Shown here: positions 48,101-61,200 of the stretch, in pieces
Numbering within the stretch: position 1 is the stretch's first letter
Layout: the number at the start of each line of letters is the position of its first letter
Assembly (NCBI GenBank): GCA_013396525.1
Contig: VWYX01000380.1
Span: forward strand, 308,788-372,787
DNA length: 64,000 bases
Reading direction: 5' to 3'
Source of the DNA: Chaetorhynchus papuensis
Lineage: Eukaryota > Chordata > Aves > Passeriformes > Rhipiduridae
Notes under the pieces: model-generated
What the model was told of the DNA's origin: nothing
The model's input: only the letters and a program-made list of their open reading frames with translations
Database searches by the model: none
Made by a program: the position numbers and the translations under genes

Positions 48101-51100
48101 AGACCTCTGTGAAAGGCAGGGGAAGCAGACCCCAGAGTCATCCCCAAGACCCTCAGCTTCGCTTCTGCCGAGCACTGTTTGCTGCCAGAGCCTGGAGCAA
48201 GCCGGTCCACAGCAATCCCCAGGGCTCAGGCGAGGGGTCTGCAAAACACAGCCACCGTGGCACTCAGTGTGCCTGGCTGTTGTCTCTGTGGGGTTTCCCT
48301 GCCAGTGGTGTATTTCCAGCCACCCATTCTGCTGCTTGCATCCTGCCAGTCTGTGTGGCATGGGGGTGGCAGCAGAAAATCTGCAAGTAGCAGAGGACAG
48401 GGAGCCAGCCTGTGCCTTGCCAGGACCCTCGGTCCTCAGTCGCTTTGCTGTGGGATAGTTTAGGAAAGCAGGACAGATTTGCAGACTCCCGGCATATCCT
48501 CTGGTGCTGGTGGCACTGTGATTCCCTGCTTAAGCCAGGAGCAGTGGGATGCCCTTCCTGATCCCTGCTGTGGGCTGGAGGGAGGCATGTGATTCCCATC
48601 TTTCCGATCAGTGATCAGTGCCTGTTGTGGAGTGCCTGAGGTTTTCTTGGCTTTGCTTTGGGAGGTGCAGAGACTTCCTAGCCCTGGGAATCACTGGCTA
48701 TGTTCTCTGTGTGCCCCACTGCAGCTTTGTTGTTACACAAGGTTCATTGCTTCCTCCATGGGGCTGCTGCCCTGGGCAGACACTGTGTATTGCCCTGCCT
48801 GGGGCAGTGCTGTGGCTGCTAATTATTTCTGTGCCAGGATTTCGTCCTTGTGTGCTAGGGGAAAACTCTGGGGCTGCCCTGGGAGTTTCGATCAAACAGC
48901 TGGGCTATGGAACTGGCCACCCTTCAAATAACGCATCCCTGCTTGTGAGGAACAGAGCTGTGTGTACTGAAGGAGGGTGTGATAGTGGGAATCTGCAAAA
49001 GATTCCATGGTCTGGGGACCTAAACCACCATAACACCCTGCTGAGACCCCTGCTGCTTTGCTTCATGCATGTCACTCTGGAAAGGAAGCTCAGAGAGAGA
49101 GAGAAAGAAACTCTCCAAGTCCTTCCCAGCCTGCATCGCTGGTCCTGCTGATGGGACCAAAATAGAAACTGTGTGGCCAGCCTCTCCCGGACCCCTGCTC
49201 AGCCTCGGCCCCAGTTGATGGTGGTGGCTCACCCTCTGTGTTTCAGCCCTGGTTAATTCATGGCTCAAGGCTGTCAGTCTTGCTGTTTGGCTTCTCAGCC
49301 AAATGCAGCAGCAGATTGTTTACATCAGTGCTGTCAGGTTTCTTGATTGCCAGGAGGCAGATTATTTACTGTAGTGGCATATAAACTTCATAACATTATG
49401 ATGGTGGAAAGTTGTCAAGGGATATGAATGCCCAGAGTCAGCCCGGGAGGCTCCAAGGAGATCGTTTTGGTTTAAATTAAGATACAACACTGTCTTCCAT
49501 GGATTTTGGGAAGGAAATCATATTGTTGTAATGGGAACATTACTCTGAATGTTAGGGCTGGCAAACTCTTCAATTTATGAAGCCTCTGTGGAGGATCTGA
49601 GCTGCTCTGGCAGTTGTGCCTTAAACCAGATCTCACATTTGCCCTAAGAAGGTGGTGAAAAGGAGATGGCACCATAGCATCATGCAGAGCTTGGGGTGAG
49701 GCAGGATGGACCTGCCATGGGAAGGGTGTTGGGAAAATCCTAGTAAGTGTATAAGAAGTCTCAGTCCCTTCTGCTCCCAGCCACTGTTCTTCCCAGAAAA
49801 CCAAATGTGAGCATTTTCTTGTGAAGGGCCAGGCATGAAGGTGGCATGGCTTTTGCCTTGCTTTAATTAAGGCATGGCCAGGCAGTGTCCTTCCCCCTGG
49901 CTTTGCCGCCTGGAGAAGCCTACCATGACAAACTGCCAAACTGTGGTGTTTCATTTCTTTGTGTTGCTGCAATCCTCCCCCAAGGCAGCTGCTGCTCCCT
50001 GGTGCTGTATCCGTCACCCTGACTTGCTCGTTCAAAGAACAATACAGCTGAGAGGCTGTATCTCCTCCCTGTGGTGTCCCCAGCTCCTGACTGGCTGTGA
50101 GCTATGCTCTTGCTCAGCCAGGTACAAGATGGGTACAGAGAGGCTACACTGACGTAGCTGCCTGTCCCTTGTGAAGCAGTGCTGTCCTGGGGCCTCCAGG
50201 GTGGCCAGCCAGAGTGCCCAGTGACACTGACAGTCTTCTGAGCAAGTTGGCAAACTTGCTTAGATATTGCCAGGGCACCTTGCTCTCATGTCCGTGCCCA
50301 GTAGCCCTGGCAGGGGCCTCTATGCAGCACGTGCAGGGACCTCAGGGACCACAGGGCTGGGAGGAGGTCCTCTGCAGCTGCATGCATCTGACCGCCAGCT
50401 GGTTTCTAAGCACTTGCCTTGCTTTCTCAGGAGCAGAGAGGTCTGAATTCATCTTGATCAGGCCCAGGGCTCACTGAGAGATAAGTGGAGACGTGTTGCC
50501 CTCTGAGTGCCCTGCTAGGATCAGAAACTGGCTTCTGCAACCTGGAGGAGCAACCTTAGGGTTGCAGCAGTAATCCCCTCCTCTGCAGGGTGACAGCGCA
50601 ACTGAGGATGTCCTTGGCCATGGTTTGCCCTGGAAATACCATGCTCCTGCAGCTCAGAAGCTTGGAAGTGGCCCATATAGGTGATGGCACTTGTTGCAGT
50701 AGGTCAAATGTATGAATCCTAAAATAGGTGAGCACAGCCCATAGCTCACCCCTCATGATGCTTTGACAGGCTCATGGTTTGGATGGAGCCTCCCTGCCCC
50801 TGTGCTGGGGGGAGCCCCATCTCCTTGCTCATACTGGACCCAGTGTGGGGGAGCTCCTGACTCTGTATTATTTGCGTGATGGTAGGAGAGATGGCAGCTG
50901 GAATGGAAATTCTGAGTAGAAACAAACTGCGCAGTTTGGGAACTTGCTGATCACTGCACACCTCACTGCAACCAAAGCCTGAGGGCTGCACCACATCTTG
51001 ACCAGCATTTTCCCTTCCCTATCTGGCACGGGGCACCTTCCTCAGCAGACCTCATCTGTGCAGGTTGCTCTTTGTGTAACATGAGAGAGGCCCGGCTGGG

Positions 51101-54100
51101 GAGTCCCAGGGAGAGGAGAGGTTGGTGGTGATGCATGGGAAGCAGGATGGGAGAGGGGGGACAGGATCTCAGCAGGGGTGGTGTGAGGACAGCAGTGTAC
51201 ATGGGAAGATTGAGTATCAGGGCACTGAAAGGGGGGTGTGGGGTGTGCAAGCTTGTGATGGAAACAGAGGTGTGCCAATGGGGTGCCCACTGGTGTGCCA
51301 ATGGGGTGGGAATGAGCAGCAGCTCTCCGGACGGGCTCCTGGGCTCTTGTCCCTCAGTCCCTCTAGTGCCCTGGCAGGGAGGAGACAGGGAGGCAGAAAC
51401 CCAGGAGATCTTGCTGTCACACAGGAGGGGCTATTAATAACACTTACACTTTCCTTGTGGTTGATCTATACAAGTCAAGTGTCTTTGACAGGGGAAGACA
51501 GCTTATAAACTGAAATGGGCTCCTGCTCACACTCTGCCAGCTCTAGTGCCACAGCAGCTCCCCAGCACCCACAGCTAGCCAGGACGCAGGAATCCAGCCA
51601 GCTGCCATCAGGACAGGTGCTCGTCATGGAACAGGGCGAAGCTCTCAGACTCGTTTCCCTTGTAGTCCCGTGGTTGGAAAAAATGCTTTCCAGTCGACTA
51701 ATTGGAGGTTTGCTGAAAGGTCAGGAGGAGCTGATGGTATTGTTACGTCCAGATTTCTCTGTGGCTCAAGGCTTGTGCATTTGCTGCCAGCAGCGTCCTG
51801 CGGTAGGGTCCTCTTGCCTCCTTTGGTGCCAGGAGAGGGGTGCCAGATTCGTCACAGTATTAAGGTAACCTGAGATCTCTCTTGCTTCTGGGCACTGGCA
51901 GGAATAGACCAGGCTGCTGGAGGGACTAAGGGAATAATAATGCAGAGGAAGGGCCAAGAGGGTGTATGGCACAGGATCCCTCTGCCCATCAGAGAGGGCC
52001 TGTTAAGTAGGGTACATGAGAGTTTGCTCAAGGCTAGTGAAACAAAGCAGAATAGTGGCGCTGAATGTCTAGATCCTCTTTCTGATGTGGGCAGAGGTTA
52101 TGTCATGGGGGACACTGCATGTTTAGCCCTAAGAGTCAGCCTGTCTGGTTTTGGAACTACCACCACCAAATGAGGGATAGCTGCTGGGTATCTGGAGAGA
52201 TGTCTCAGCATCAGCTGATCCACAGGCTCTGTGGTTCACTGCAGTTACAAGATGCAAGTTTTTCCTCTTCAATCCCTGCTGTACTTTCCAAGGGTGTTTA
52301 GATCTTGCTGGGACATGTTCCTGCTTCAGCAGCATCCCTGCCTACTGAAGCCAGGCAGGGTGTGTAGGATGCTTTGAGGAGTCTGGTAATAAAAAGCACC
52401 CCACCTTTCAAGAGCTCTGATTGCAGATCATGAGCAGACCAGAGCTCCTGTCTCCTTCCTTTTTCACAGAAGGAGATTGAAATGATAGTGTGTATCTGCT
52501 CATAAGCAGAGTTGATATCCCAGTGCACGCAGCAGTACTTCCTTTCCTTTGCACCCTGCAAATGCCAGGCTGCCTCCATCCAGCCGCCCTACCTACCTGA
52601 GCCAAGCAATGCGGTCTGCGTGCTGGCTCCTCTCCATCTTTTCTCAGTGACAACGGAGATCCCAAAAATGTGCTGGTGTTAGGCGTGGGGCTTCCAGGCC
52701 TTAGCTCCTTTCGAGCTCCTCTCTGCCTCGTGCATGGTTCCCCAGCTGCTCTGCACACAGCTCTGCTAATGCATATCAACCATGGGCAGCCCCGGCAGTT
52801 CATCCATCTGCTCCACCAGCAGCAGCTCTCAACACCTGCGATACACCATTTGGAGCTCTGGTTGGAAGTGAGATGCAAGAGGTGGGGATATGTTCACCCA
52901 ACTTATCTGAGCTGCCACATGCTGCTGTCATGGACTGTCAGATGGCAGTCTTGTAATAACCTTCACCACTGGTGGTCGGAGCTTGCTTCCATGTGCCATT
53001 TACAGACAGCCCTGAGGATAAAAAGGTCTGCAGTCAGCTAGTGCTCAAACATAAATGTCAAGCCAAGGTTGTTCTAGCAGATTTCCTCACGAGACTGGTG
53101 CAAAAAGGAAGGAAGCTGTGTTGAGAGATCTTCCTGCCCACAGCAGCAACACAGTGAGAGGTACAGCAGCTTTGTGCTGGTGGGGTATCTGGGGCAGGAG
53201 GGAACAGCCGTTCAGCTCATTTGAGGTGCCCTTGGTCAGTATGTCTCCCCCAGCAGCTAAAGCTGGCCAAAAAGGGTCTGTTGCAGTGCGCCACATCCTG
53301 TGTTCTCGCTTGTGTTTTTTAATATGTTTTATTTGTTTAGACAGTTTTTAATACCTGTTGGTGATGATGCTCATTGACAGCCATCTGAGCATGATCCAGC
53401 ATGTGCCAGGTGGCCACGAAGGCCAGCAGCATCCTGGCCTTCAGTAACAGTGTGGCCAGCAGGACTAGAAAGTGGCTGTTGCCCTGTACTCAGCACTGGT
53501 GAGGCCACACCTTGAGTGCTGTGTCCAGCTTTGGGCCCTCCTGTCACTGAGGTGCTGGAAGGGCATTGAGGTGCTGGAGCACATCCAGAGGACAGTACAG
53601 CTGGTGAAGGGTCTGTAGAACAAATCTTAGGAGGAGCGGCTGAGGAAGCTGGGGAACCTGGAGAAAAGGAGGCTCATGGGAGACTTTATTGAGCTCTACA
53701 AGTACCTGAGAGGAGGTTGTGGCAAGGTGTGGGGTCAGTCTCTTCTCCCAGAAAACAAGTGATAGGACAAGAGGAAGTGGCCTCCAGTTGTGCAGGGGAA
53801 GTTTAGATTCTCTGATTCTATGCAGTTTACTGTGCATCATCCTGCAGGTAAGGGGGGAAAGGGGACACGAATGGAGCACTGCAGTGTTGGGAACAGGCTG
53901 GAAGCAGGGTCATCAGCAAAATGCTGATGCCCTCTGCAAAGCTGCATGGGCCTTGGTGGATTGAACCTTCTGGTGACCAACTACCTGTCTGCATTGCTTG
54001 CAGTGGTAGGACTTGAGAAATACTTCTGAGGAGGTGAGGCTTTGGTTTTGCTTTCAGTTCAGCCAGGCTTTAGCTGCCCTGATGCTGCTTTCTGGAGGCC

Positions 54101-57100
54101 ATTGCCTTCCGTCCTTCCTTCCATCCTTCCTTCCATCCTTCCTTCCTTCCATCTACTACATTACTGAGTACAGGTATGGTGATAAGACTATAGAAACTGA
54201 AGAGCTGGCTTCCTTGTCTACAAGGCTGGAGGAGACCAAACCAAGCCTTGTCTTTTCCAAAAATACAAACTCACCTTTGGACTCATCTGTTAAAAAGAGG
54301 TACAGCCCAATGGATTGCTTGTGCTGCAAGCACTGTCAAAAACTCCAGTTTGTCCAGAAAATAAAACATATGTCCCATCTTATGTGCATTTCCCAAATAA
54401 AAGTGGAAGAAGCTTCTGATAGATTTGCCTGTTTGTGTGGACCATGGGTCATTGGAAGTTTGGGCCAGAGTGAAGGTTCTGATATTATTGACCTGCAAGA
54501 ATGTAAAAGAGCATGGGAAGGGAGGAAGATAGAAGAAGGGGAGCAGATGTCAGTCTTCATGGTGAGCAGCATGCCCATGCCCTCATGGTGGGTAGGGGAG
54601 ATGCCTTGCACAGCATGGAAATCGTTAAGAGTGGTGGTGGCTTGTATGGGCTTGCAGGCTGCCATGATCCAGAGTCCCCTGCCTTGGGAGCAGTTGAAGA
54701 GAAGTTTGCTTCTACCAAACTGTGTGTTTTGGTGGTTTTTTTAAAGCTGGCCTTGAATAAATCCTCTCTAGCTGCTGAAGAGAGGTGGCAGATGGAGGGT
54801 GGGAAATGAAGCACTGTCTCTGGAGGAGAGGAGCACTGGAGCTAGCCAGACTCAGCTCCTTTCACTCAGGCCTTTGCGTGCTGAGCAGCTGCCACTGAAA
54901 GTGTTGCAGCACCTTCCACCTGTGGCCCATGGCTTTCCACAGACTGCTGCAATGTCCAGGCAGCCTGTCAAGCTTTGAGGGCTGGGCAGGGAAAGCATGA
55001 GAGCCTCTGTAAAGCTCTTTCTCCCATGAGAGGGCAGTTTTGCTTAGGACAGATGGGATGATTTTCCTAGCTCTCCTCTGCCCTGCTCCAGTCTCTTCCA
55101 GCTCTCCCAGACTGCTTCTACCAAATTTTCCTGCCCTGGTTTTACTTGCCTGGTTCATTTTCTTCTGTGGGATTTGCAAGGGCTTAATTTCAATTTGCTA
55201 CAAATTTGGTGGGACTGGTGCTTAGCCAGAGTGGTTCCTGTGGGGAAACCAAGGATCAGCATCAGGAGAGTGGCAGGGGTAGTTGAGGTGCCAGGGCTGA
55301 TTGGCACCTCGGGGTGCACAGGGTCTCTGCTGATCCCACAGTGGAGAGCAGGGAATGCAGAGGGTCCCAGCTAGGTGGTGACACCAGCCCTGCCATTTCA
55401 GCCCTCTGGGCTGAGCTGTGATACTCGTGGAGCAGTAGAGCTGTGGGGAGCAAGACCCTGCCACATGCCTCAGGTAGCATTGCCATGTCTCCCACTCCTT
55501 GCTTCAGCCCTCTGTCCCCTGCTTCCCCCCGTCCCCTTGCCCTGACAGCCACGGTGTGGCCTGGACTCACCGGGGAGCCTACTTAATTCCTGGTCTCTGT
55601 GTTAACAGCCACCATCCGGATGCAATGGAAACCTTTTTTAGGCGGCACTTTGGGCGGAAGGGGCTGCGGCGCACCAGCGTGGTGGCTGTGCCGACAGGCA
55701 AGGCCAGGCGTCGCTCCCAGGTGGGGCTGCCCTCCGCCTCGCTGGCCCAGTGCCGCCGTGGCTCAGGCACCCCGGCAGCATCCCTCTCCTGCCTGGGCCT
55801 GGTCCGGCGTCCCGGCACCCGCCGCCGCTCCAGCACCACGCCGCCCTGCCTCAGCCCCAGGTTCGCCGTGCAGACGAAGCGCGGGAGCCAGGCACAAGCC
55901 ATTGATGCCAAGCGGCCGGGTCCCACTGTCCTGCTGGCCAGCCTCGTTCCCACGGGAGAGGAGGGGGACAGTGCTCACTGCACTGACAGCTCCAGATCTG
56001 AGTCTCCAGAGGACGATGGTGCAGCAGCAGGAGCTGAGCAGGGCCAGCGTTGTGCTGAGGAGACGTGGCTGGCCATGCTGCCCCAGCCGCGGCCGCTCCA
56101 TGCCGGGCTGCTGTCCCGGGGCCCCCGCTGCCTGCGGCGCGCCTCCTCCCACCGCCTGCCCACCGAGGTCGTGTACGGCCGGGCTGCCTACGGCCTGCCG
56201 GGCCGCTACCGCCGCCTCAGCCAGCGCCGGCGCTCCAGCGATGCCCCTCAGCCTGGGCCGCTCCCTCCTGGACACCCACGGCTGCTGGCCCAGCACTGTG
56301 CAGGAGTGGCTGGAACCGGGTGCCCCTCTGCCACCCTCGTCAAGGGTTTGGGACCAGAGCCCACCTGCCACACCACCCCGGACAGCTGGAGCCCCCGGCT
56401 GCTGTATGTATGGCGGCAGCGTGCAAGCAGGCAATGCCGTGGGGAGGGGAGAGGTGGGGTGCAGACCCATGTTTGGTGGGGAAGGAGGGAAGAGACAGCA
56501 CCATTGGCCCTGGCTACCATCGGTGTCTTGCAGTGCTGCTGGCGTACCTTGAGCATCTTCCACTCGGGCCAGCACTGCCACTGATGCCCTTGGTGCAGCC
56601 CCTGGGGCTTGTGGGTGTCCTCTCCTGCCAGGCTGGGGCCTGAGGAAGATGGTAGGCCTGGTTGCTGGCTGGAGATGCACACTTTCTTCTGCTGGCTGGA
56701 TTTCCTGCTCCTTTCCTCCACCCTAGCAGATCTGGGATAAGCTCACTAGCCCCAAACAAACAGCTGCTTTTATTCAGGCTGGTTGTACTGGTCCCCGAAA
56801 ATAAGCCAGGCTCTGAGGTGCCTTGGTGTGGGAGAGATGCAGGGGGACTGTGGGACAGGGCTCTGGATTGTCCCTGCAAGGGCAGTTCCACCACCACAGC
56901 TTCGTGAACACTCCCAGGGTGATTTACAGTGGAACTGTCATCCCTGAGGGCATTAACCCAGCAGACCCAAGCTGTGCCTTTTGTTGGGTATGGTGTGTCT
57001 GGCTGAGCTGTCAGCAACATGGCCAGTACATCTTGATCCCACAGGACTATCTCACAGGAACAGGTACTTCTCAGCCAGCTGGGCTGGAAATTCACCTCAT

Positions 57101-58207
57101 TTCCAGCCACTTGGTCCCGAGGAGGCTTTTCTGCTCCAGCTTCACGTTGCATCTTAGAAGCAGCTTGTGCTTTGCATATATATTTAATAGCCAGCCCTCC
57201 TGTGTCTTCCAGGAAAGCTATTGCCAAATCCAGTCTCCAGCATATGGTAGCCCAGCCAAACCCGGCACTAGCCTTGAGGAGCGACTCCGAGAGGCAGATA
57301 CGCAGCACCGTGGATTGGAGCGTAAGTTGTAGTGCATTTTGCTGGGCATTGCATGGAATGGGCTCTTGGCCAAGAAGCAGCAGGCTCTTCCCGGGCTGAG
57401 GCTTCCCAGGTGACTGACTTTGACACATTTATGGCCTTTGCCATTGCCACCAGCTGGTACCAGCATCTGTGCTGCTGGCAGCACTATTTGATGCTGCAAG
57501 AGAGAGGCTTTGGAGGCACAGGTGGTTCCTGGAGGGATGGCATAACTACTCCACTGCCAGCTTTTCTGCTTCTGACAGCCAAGATCTGGTGGCTAGGGCC
57601 AAGCAACAGGAGCAAGCCCCTGCTCCTTCACAGGCAAAGCCCCGCAGGTTTTAAGCTGCACCCTCAGGTTGTAGAACAGAAGCAGGTTCAGGAGAGTTCC
57701 CTGCACTGAATTTTCCCTGATGCCTCCTCCTGGGGTGATGAAAGCAGCTCTCCTGTGCAGGACACTGCAGGTGGTTTGGAGGTCTTGGAGTTGGTTTCAT
57801 GGGGCCCTCTTGTTTACACCAGGTGGGCCATGGCAGCAGCTTTGTGAGGTTTCCTCTGTCCAGATGTCCCTGGCTGTTGTGTGCATCTTGTCTCCTGGTC
57901 TCCACCTAGCTCCAACCTCCCATCCCCAACATTGTCCAGTATCTTGTCCCTTGCACAAAGCATTTTAGGGGCTCAGATGCCTCTCTGAGGATGCTCTCAG
58001 AGCATGTGTTGCCTTGTGTCTTTCAGGAGGCTGCAGTCTATGGGGAGCACATCTGGTTTGAGACCAATGTCTCTGGGGACTTCTGCTACGTTGGGGAACA
58101 GAACTGCATGGCAAAGCTGCTGGTGAGTCACCTGGGGCCACCTGCCTCACCAGCGAAGGCCACAAACCCCGCTGTGCTGTCACCTTATGGAGAGACTGCA
58201 GAGGCTG

Positions 58208-58252
<45 letters not shown>

Positions 58253-61200
58253 GGGACATGCAGGGGTCTGGGGAGCTGCTGAGGCAGGGACTCTGTCCCT
58301 CCTGCCTCTGCATACCGGAGGGCCAAGTCCCCAGTTTCTGCCAATGCTGGTTCTCAGTTTGCAATGGGAACCTGATGCAGGGCTGCCACGTGCCTGGAGG
58401 GTTCCAGAGGGAGGATGTTGGGACTCCACACCCTTAGAAGGACAACCTTAATCCAAGACCTTTCAATAGAGGAGAAAAGTGAGCTCTGGAGACCCAGACC
58501 TGTTGCCTCCTGCCCCTGCAGTCCTCCCTCCCAGTTTGCAGGCTCAGTCCTGCTTGTGGTGCAGGACACACAGCACTGATGCCACCCTGTGCCTGCCACC
58601 TTGCAGGTGCCTGCCACTGATACCACCCTGCAGGTGCCTCCCAGACCAGCTTCCATGGTGCTCTCAGGCAGTATCAGAAGAGGACAAGGGCTGCAGGACA
58701 GGACAGTAGGGAGAATACCTCCCTGCTCTGTCCCAGGCTTGAGAACATCTGCTATAGGCACATGCTTAGATCCCTTCACTAGACAAGAAGTCTAGGTTGT
58801 ATCTAACTTTACTATAGGGTTTGTTCTGTATTCCAATGCATATAAAGGAGGTATGATGGGAGGCTGAGTTTGCCAGGCTCTGAACACTCCATATATTCAT
58901 TCACATGTATTTTTTTTCTCCCCTTTTCTCATCTTTCAGCAAAAACCTCTCTCCAGGCGTAAGTGTGCAGCCTGCAAGATCGTAGTGCATACGCCCTGCA
59001 TCGAACAGCTGGAGAAAGTGAGTAGAGCCTGTTAAGCCCTCCCTGCAGCTTGCAAAACTGTAGCAGCCTTTTCTTGGGCAGTGAAACACAAGAAAATTGG
59101 AGAACTACAATGTGTAATTGCAAAGAGGGGTCTTCTGAGGAGACGGTACCAAAATGAGGATCTAGTGACATGATTAGGACCCCAGGCCCCATTTTGTTCA
59201 GTAACTGAGATATGAGGGTTTTGCAGCAAGTACCAAACAACTCCAGAGGTTCTGGGCCTTGCTGTAGTACAGTAAATTCCAGTAGGTTTCCCTCAGGTAC
59301 AATGGTTTTACTGATTCCTCTCATGTGTGTTCAACCTACAGATAAATTTCCGCTGCAAACCTTCCTTCAGGGAATCAGGATCCCGGAACATACGGGAGGT
59401 GAGAAATGTGCCTTGGATGCTGCCCACATCTGCCTCTCCCGTTTCCACTTTGGTGGTAAAGACATCAGTGTTGCTGTTGTACCGTGGCCAGAGAGAAAAA
59501 TGACACGAAGTCCAGGTTCAGAAAGAATAGAAAGGCGAAGTTTTTAATTAATTACAGACAGGCTTATATACCTTGGTTCACAAAGACGGCATAAGATCAT
59601 TGGTTATTGATCATCGCCTCCCATACCGATTGGCTAAAACCCACAACACCTATTTCAAAATATTTTTTCAGTCAATATCATAACAGTTCCAGACAACAAC
59701 TTGCACCTGCAAGACAAAGGGATTGGTTTACAAAAACCGCAGCACTGTTTTTCATAGCTTCTGTGAGAAAAGCAGAGCTCTCACAGAATGCTGCAGAAAG
59801 CTGGAAAATTTCTCTGCTAAAAGCTTTTCAGCATCCACACACCAGATGCTGCCAGCTTGTTGCCCATCCGAGTGGAGGCGTCATGTTCCTTCCTGCTCCA
59901 AGGGGGTGGTGCCGTAAAAGGGATGTTTCTTTGCAAGGCAGCAGCACAGACTGGGTGTGAAGAGTGAGGAGTTTGCAGGCAGCAAATACAGAGCAGCCGA
60001 TGGTCTGCATGTTCTGAATCTCCTGAATCTGCTTGGGGGGAACCTACAAGACAGTGTTTTCTGGGAGAAATCTTGCCCTTGTGTTGGTCCCCAGGCACAT
60101 AGTTGAGGCTGTGGCAAAAAACAGGTCCCCAAGTCTCCTGCAATTTGGAAGGAAGCAGTATGGGCTCATTTCTGACTTTGTCACTCAGCACTGACCTGGC
60201 TGCCACAGTGGAAGTTGCCCACAGTAGTGTTATCAGACCCCTTCAGCCCATGTTGTAATATAGTGGGCATAAGCAGTGGCCTGGAATCTGTCTGCTGACC
60301 TGCACTGGTGGAAGCAGCTGTCAGCCTTCATGCTTCACCCTGCAGCCTGTGGAGCCAGTGTAGCCTGTGCAGTGCTCTGGAGTGGGTGTGGCTCAGTCAT
60401 GTGCCATTTTGGTAACAGAGCTGCCCCCACACTGTGTTTGTGCTGGCACAGAAGACCTAGTTGGGGAAGGGTATTCAAACACAGGGCTGCCTGCTTTGAA
60501 ATGCCAGCATGGCTCGTAAAGGGAAGCTTTCAGCATCACTTTAAACCTTCCTTTCTTATTTTGTTTTTCTTGCTGTGCCTCCTTCCCATATTGCTCTTAG
60601 CCTAGCTCCCTTATTTGTGTTTCACTTACCCTTTGGGCTCTGCTGACAGCTTGCTGCCTCTTCTCCATCTTCCATCTCTATTTTTCTTCTCTCCAACCTC
60701 TACAAATTTTTTTTCCCTCCCCTTTCTTGGTTTTTCTTCTTTCTCACAAATTCTGCTTCTCCATCGTGTCTTTCTAATGCTTCTCAGTTCCTCCAAGGCC
60801 TCTTCCTTCCTGTTTCCCTAAAAAAAGGTGCTCTTCTGACGTTTGTGGTGCCAGGGATCCCCTTCAGGGTCAGCCCTTTCCCTAGATGTGCCTGCTTGGA
60901 CCCAGAGCTGAGCTCAAGGCATTGCCCTTCTTCTGCTCCTACTGGATTAATGTCCACTAAAGCCAACAAGACTCTTTGTCCTCTCCCGTGTGCTGCCCAA
61001 AGAGCAGGCAACACTGGAGCTGACCCAATCCTCCTGCCAGTTTCTGCCTCTCATCATCATGATCCCAAAAACTGTCAGGAGCAGGATGTTGGGTCCTTCC
61101 ATGCCAGCCTGTGAATTTGCACTCCCTTTTCTCTTTTTGCTACTCTCTCTGCAGTGCTGTTCCCAATACAGGGCTGGAAGAGTAGAATGGGATTTAGGAC

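Larger units (their letters stand above)
35827..57212 (+). other. DGKZ: DGKZ intron 1 of the short isoform (contains the long-isoform exon)
   Basis: 21.4 kb between the short first exon and the common exon. It holds the tail of the CpG island, several CR1 fragments, a solo LTR, a TTCC microsatellite, two candidate regulatory patches and the alternative coding exon at 55625-56403, each annotated separately. The remaining sequence shows only chance open frames. Confidence 0.85.
58123..58939 (+). other. DGKZ: DGKZ intron with CTG repeat
   Basis: 817 bases. It contains the CTG run at 58210-58251 and a short imperfect tandem repeat at 58574-58640. The exon frame stays open into this intron as far as 58437. 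Confidence 0.85.

Noticed and set aside
55599..56680. Long open frames in other frames and on the minus strand over the long-isoform exon
   Set aside because: They are GC-driven shadows of the 55625-56403 coding exon, which alone matches human DGKZ.
56514..57428. 304-residue minus-strand open frame
   Set aside because: It runs antisense across the intron and the common exon at 57213; no homology or splice logic supports it.
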